This document shows positions 60,301-64,000 of a stretch of DNA of 64,000 nt, one piece after another. Below the pieces are notes generated by a model that was given only the letters and a program-made list of their open reading frames with translations, was not told the DNA's origin and made no database searches. The position numbers and the translations under genes are program-made. Position 1 is the first letter of the stretch. The number at the start of each line of letters is the position of its first letter. Source of the stretch: Brachyhypopomus gauderio. Its lineage: Eukaryota > Chordata > Actinopteri > Gymnotiformes > Hypopomidae. The stretch lies in the NCBI RefSeq assembly GCF_052324685.1, contig NC_135212.1, positions 47,009,325 to 47,073,324 on the forward strand, given 5' to 3'.

Positions 60301-61489
60301 TGAAAAAGCCGATGGGTCGTAACATAATACATCATAAACGCAATTTTTACATAAAAGATGAAGCAGTAAAACTATAATAATTAATAATAGGAAATAATTC
60401 AACATCTTTAAAGTAATAGCAATGGTATAGATCTGACTCATGTAAAGCTGCACTATATAAATAAAATGAAACCGAAATTTAATTAAGGATTACAAAAAGG
60501 TACATCATGCATTCCCTATATCAACATATGTATTTGTAAGCTGTATTCATATGTGTATTTCGTTGCATGCTCTGCTCATAATCAACAGCCTGTGCAGTTG
60601 GGATGTGTGTGTTTGTGGAGTCAGAACATCCCTGATCTTCACCTCTACAGCAAACAACATCAATACAGCAATACACACAACTCAATACCACACTCAGAAC
60701 GGGCTACACAACCCACACTGCTGACATAGAAAGCTATAGGCTATTGAAATCTATATAGAGTCATCAGGATTACAAGTGATGCAGGAGATCAAATAGGATT
60801 CTGTTTGATGTGGTCTTGTGTTGTATACTCATCCATTACAATTGTTATTCTCTTGGACTATACATGCCCTGCCCAGTTTACCTCCCTCTGTGTCTCTCAC
60901 TCTGTTTCTCTCTCCCTCCCTTTCACTCTCACCAATATCCCCCTTTCTCTATCCTATCTTCTTCATCTTCTCTTTCTCTCTTGCCCTCTCCTCTCCCTCT
61001 CTTTCTGCTTATATCGCTCTCTTCTACCCCCTTCTACCCCCCCCCTCCCCCCCACCACCTCACCTCGTCCGAGCCTGAGCGAAAGATGAGCAGGTCGAAG
61101 GGGATGGCGGCCACGATGTCGATGAGGAACCAGCCCTTGAAGTAGTGCACGGCGATGCGCGCCGGCTGGCTCACCACCTCGTCGTTGCCGTTCACGTAGG
61201 TCGTGCGGAAGTTGATAGCGATGTCCACGATGAACATGACGTCCACCACCAGGTCGATGACGTTGAGCGGGTTGCAGGCGTAGCCGCAGGTGCGTCCCCT
61301 CTCCTCCTCCGGCTCGCTGAGCAGGAAGGCGGCCGAGTAGGGCGTGAACACGGCCGTGTAGAGCACCAGCAGCAGGATCACCCAGTCCCACACCGCCTTG
61401 AAGGGGCTGTAGTGCAGGATGGTCCATCTGTGGATGCGGGGCGCCTGGAGCTTGTACTCCGGCAGGACGTCGGCACCCAGCGACAGCAC
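45372..61489 (-). CDS. kcnh6: KCNH6 (ERG2-type voltage-gated K+ channel), 3' ten exons
   Basis: Ten minus-strand exons join in phase: 61489-61064, 59980-59569, 56959-56760, 56357-56105, 55648-55455, 54721-54625, 54436-54152, 54004-53800, 52808-52586 and 45779-45372. They give 900 residues plus stop. Visible are S1-S3 (first exon), S4 with regular basic residues ([13 protein letters not shown]), S5, the ERG selectivity filter SVGFGN, S6, the C-linker and the cyclic-nucleotide-binding homology domain ([18 protein letters not shown]). After these come a distal coiled coil ([10 protein letters not shown]) and a C terminus with FPSLPEHLE. That C terminus and the neighbouring DCAF7 favour KCNH6 over KCNH2 or KCNH7. 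ERG channels carry rapidly inactivating, slowly deactivating K+ current at the plasma membrane. The N-terminal PAS exons are outside the window. No break is seen. Confidence 0.95.
47570..48745 (+). mobile_element. Dispersed repeat split by an LTR-like insert
   Basis: Bases 47,570-47,690 (TTTATATAGCACCTTTCAAGG...) and 48,450-48,745 (...CCACCATGTTTTTGGAAGTG, GGAGAACATGGAAACTCC) look like two halves of common fish repeats. Between them is a C/T-rich segment whose layout resembles the LTR at 10,402 in opposite orientation (GTCAGGGCAGG start, repeated; CCAGAGGGCGCT). AGTCTAACACC occurs at 47,613 and 48,451. The LTR boundaries are not certain. Confidence 0.5.
48780..50165 (-). pseudogene. Gypsy-type LTR retrotransposon pol fragment, degenerate
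   Basis: On the minus strand, pieces matching the reverse transcriptase palm ([18 protein letters not shown], near 49,130) and the following connection/RNase H border ([12 protein letters not shown], near 48,900) are visible. They lie in different frames with stops. At about 50,150 a TTTTCTGACA / GTTGGGGGCAC junction looks like an LTR end next to a primer-binding site. Non-functional relic. Confidence 0.65.
50370..50427 (-). mobile_element. SINE-like fragment (same family as 37,858)
   Basis: AAGTCGCTCTGGATAGGAGC and TGCTAAATGCCGTAAATG are the reverse complement of the left part of the repeat at 37,858. Confidence 0.75.
51056..52514. mobile_element. hAT-type element, 8-bp target duplication, in KCNH6 intron
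   Basis: It starts CAGAGGTGGGACC and ends CCCCACCTCTG. GAGTGTAG is exactly repeated at 51048-51055 and 52515-52522. Both subterminal regions are dense in CAAGTC/GACTTG motifs. A repeat related to 28,780 is nested at about 51,905-52,150. No transposase. Confidence 0.92.
54891..55300. repeat. 24-bp minisatellite, about 17 copies, in a KCNH6 intron
   Basis: The unit is TATTATCTGATCTTACACATGCAG-type (first 20: TATTATCTGATCTTACACAT). The copies at the left end vary more (CACATGAAG). Because 24 is divisible by three and the unit lacks stops in some frames, it makes long open frames on both strands that are not genes. Confidence 0.95.
56970..57016. repeat. (GGGA)n(GA)n microsatellite
   Basis: It directly follows the acceptor of exon 56760-56959 on the intron side. 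On the minus strand it forms a long CT tract that can serve as polypyrimidine tract. Confidence 0.9.
57675..58297 (+). mobile_element. Tc1-like transposon fragment, degenerate
   Basis: It contains transposase remnants (region around GTTACAACCGAAGCATACAG) and ends with AAGGTGTACCTAATAAAGTG followed by GCCGGTGAGTGTA, the terminus of a common fish Tc1 family. There are several stops and a deleted middle. It lies in a KCNH6 intron. Confidence 0.75.
58298..59568. other. KCNH6 intron sequence, nothing recognised
   Basis: Unique-looking AT-rich sequence with a GA run at 59,407-59,453. No exon is needed here, because the flanking exons join in phase. Confidence 0.6.
60860..61063. repeat. Long pyrimidine (CT-rich) tract at a KCNH6 exon
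   Basis: About 190 bases of C and T on the + strand end at the donor of exon 61064-61489. In the transcript it is a purine-rich stretch just inside the intron. Confidence 0.85.
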
Positions 61490-64000
61490 CTGGGCCACAG
61501 GGACGCTCGGTCATGACCATGATACTGGTCATGATTCAGTATATTTAACATTTTGCAGTCCCTGTTGGAGTATGATAACTGTTGTCTTTGAGTGGCCAGG
61601 GTGTGAATATGTCTAGTGAACAAAATTCAAGCTTCAGAGACAGCAGTGATGAAATGGCTAGAGAAGCCAAGACACTCCCACGCTATAACAGGGCCATCGT
61701 GGAGCTACGCCTGCGTGAACCACGATCCTCCCACGCGATAAGGGTGGAGCTACACCTGCGTGATCTCACCACATCACAACAAACGCACCCCCAGACTCCA
61801 CCACACCAAGACAAGCGCAGAGGATGAATCACTGATGAATCACTTCAACAGCGCTGCATTCATTCATAAACATCAGCCAAGCAAACAAATGTACTCATAC
61901 TTTGAAAAGGGAACTTAAGATGTCAGGTTTTCACATTTAAAGGATTTTCACTAATCACCTGAAATTCACTCTTCTTAATACTGAACACGGGTTAGATACA
62001 ACTACGACTACAACCTTTAGGCTGTGCTCACTTTTTTGATGATAGGTTATATTGTTTCCAGCCCACATTTACATCTTCTGAGGATAGATACAGCACTCTT
62101 GGAGAGGTCCTCTAGATGAAGGTATTGTAATGGTGATTACACACACTGTTTGCATGTTACGTGCCCCTGTATCCACTGTCCATGAACGGGACCGGGGTAA
62201 GAGGCGTGCACAGCTGTTCCTGAGCTGGCCCGTCCAGGGGAGCCTCTCATCTCTCACTCTAACGCAACTGTGTCGGCAAATCTTTCAACGATCACGCCGA
62301 CAGCAAACAACTCTAACGCCCCATTAGTGGACAGCGATTAAGGCTGGCCCAGGGGACCATAGCAACTGCTGGTTACCATGGAAACCACAAATTGATTACG
62401 GAACATCAGCGAATGTGGAGGACTTTGGTGGGTTGAGAAAAAGAGGGTGCAGGGTACCACACATGGTACCACACATGGTACCACACATCCTTCCTGTGGC
62501 CCTCACCTGTTGCCAGAGGATCTGCAAACACTTTCATGTGTTGCGATGTACGTAATGTATCTCAGATATGACAAAGATGATGGCAGTTCAGCCCATAAAT
62601 GTGAAATTATATGAACAAATCATATAATGATGTACTAGTACTTTTTAAAGACCTGACTGCAATAACACTGACTGCAAAGAGAGCAAAGCCAACCCTATTT
62701 CAGCAGACTAAACCCTGTTTTTTCCGCTGGGTGCAACAACCATCTGTCCTAATAACATGTATGTCCTAGAGCACCGAGGCTCAGACGACCCCGTACTTTA
62801 TACCGTACTTTATACTAAACAGACGAAAACATAGATGATGTTGGAGCCGAGTACAAAAACACACAACCTCAGGTATCCTCAGAGAGGACCTGAACAGAAG
62901 GGTGCACCTTTAGCCCCATTAGAGAGGACCTGAACAGAAGGGTGCACCTATAGCCCCATCTCGTTCCATGTCTCCAGTCTAGGACTGCTTCAGCCCCGCT
63001 CTGTGGAGTGCTGTGCTGGTGTAGGGGTGTGTCCTTACTGACCGGCACGACGATGACCGCGTCCAGGTCCACGTTCTCCAAAGCACCGTGATCACTCCCA
63101 CAACAACCGCCGCACAAACGAATCCTTGAACAGCCTCCCACGGTAGACCCGCCATCCCAAACCGGACACTTCCCCCTACCCTCCATGACCCCGAATACAC
63201 ACACACACTCACACACCCCTGCGCTCTCTAACTACAGCTCTACTGAAGCCCTCGCGGGGGAATGCAAAGCCAATCAGATTAGAAGAAGCAGGCATCAAGA
63301 TGTCTCTTGTCTCCCAGCGCCGAGCCAGACAGGACTGCTGACTCGTCTCAGGACCTTTTATAAATGAGGCTTGTGACAGAGGTCCAGCCCCACGTGATCG
63401 TGTGGTTCCACCGCTCTGAGCGCGTGCGTATCGGGATGAACTAACCTAGTTAGCAGGAAATCGACAGAAAGGCGAGGAGAGCTGGTTTTTAGGAACATGT
63501 TCAGCACTTTCCAGTCAAACTGGAACTCAGTGTGACTGTGCAGGTCTCTCTTTCTCTCTCTATCTTCATCTTGTTTTTTGTTTCTATTTTTCCTCTCCCT
63601 TTCTATCTCTCTTTCTGGACTGCAGCAGCGAACAGGAAGCTTTGATGTCTTCGCATCTGTCCTTATTTCTTCTAAAAAAATAACAGCAAACAGCATGTTT
63701 TGGTACCAATATAAGTGCACCAGTGGGTGAGCTAGAAGCGGCTGTCCATCTGGTGATGAACACAAACATCCACTCTCCAGGCAAATGAGAAATCTTTTGC
63801 ATTACAATTTGCATAGCCTCAGACACCACAGCAACGAGTAGCTTAGCAGCCATAATGCCACATGTAACTCCAACATGATCACAGTGCTCCCATGTACAAA
63901 GCGCTGACCACACCTGACCAGTCTGATCTGGTGTACAAAGCCCTGACCACACCTGATCACAGTCTGATCTTAAAAACGAAAACACCCTGTTGGCACAGAA
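61490..64000. other. KCNH6 intron or upstream region, short tandem duplications
   Basis: There is no PAS-domain exon. Small tandem duplications lie at 61,680-61,760 (CACGC...GTGGAGCTAC...CCTGCGTGA, two copies), 62,457-62,488 (GGTACCACACAT, three copies), 62,884-62,960 (40-bp unit twice) and 63,895-63,970. Confidence 0.5.
63051..63189 (-). CDS. Possible alternative first exon of KCNH6 (weak)
   Basis: A minus-strand frame from ATG at 63,187-63,189 (MEGRGKCPVWDGG) runs to about 63,051, where GTCAGTAAG could act as donor. The end is in phase 0, which fits the first KCNH6 exon here (VLSLGADV...). In KCNH2 a short 1b first exon joins at the same point. The peptide itself matches nothing I know, and the donor is weak. 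A second frame (MAGLPWEAVQGFVCAAV) is also open. Confidence 0.2.

Noticed and set aside
59495..61516. Plus-strand frames opposite KCNH6 exons
   Set aside because: Antisense shadows of GC-rich channel exons; no motifs.

Overview
This window is vertebrate genomic DNA, almost certainly from a teleost fish. Its genes have introns with vertebrate splice signals, there are long (TA)n, (CA)n and (GA)n microsatellites, and the interspersed repeats are typical of ray-finned fish (Tc1, hAT, PIF-Harbinger and piggyBac transposons, LTR and LINE fragments, a short tRNA-SINE-like repeat). I cannot name the species.

Bases 1 to about 32,000 are dense in transposons, many nested, and several have target-site duplications that can be read directly. 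Within this stretch lies a spliced gene on the + strand (about 8,165 to 11,450). It joins a Ulp1/SENP-like cysteine protease core to a PHD-type zinc-binding segment. The nine exons I could place keep one open frame. Also here are a C2H2-like fish multicopy gene broken by one stop codon (21,036-21,995, -), a coiled-coil ORF (27,201-27,859, -) and an FSIP2-N-terminus-like ORF (27,927-28,676, -).

Bases 32,600 to 64,000 carry three conserved genes. CCDC47 (-, 32,679-36,335) has 12 coding exons that give 485 residues. DCAF7/WDR68 (+, 38,617-41,707) has 7 exons that give 342 residues. KCNH6 (ERG2-type K+ channel; -, 45,372-61,489) has 10 exons covering S1-S6, the cyclic-nucleotide-binding homology domain and the C terminus; its N-terminal PAS exons lie beyond the window. 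CCDC47 and DCAF7 are head to head, and DCAF7 and KCNH6 are tail to tail. In human all three lie in one block on 17q23, with KCNH6 next to DCAF7, which supports the paralogue call.

The three conserved genes do not form a pathway: CCDC47 is an ER membrane chaperone factor, DCAF7 a WD40 scaffold and KCNH6 a voltage-gated K+ channel. I found no clear new biological system. The most unusual item is the protease-PHD gene, whose introns have taken up several transposons while its frame stayed open.
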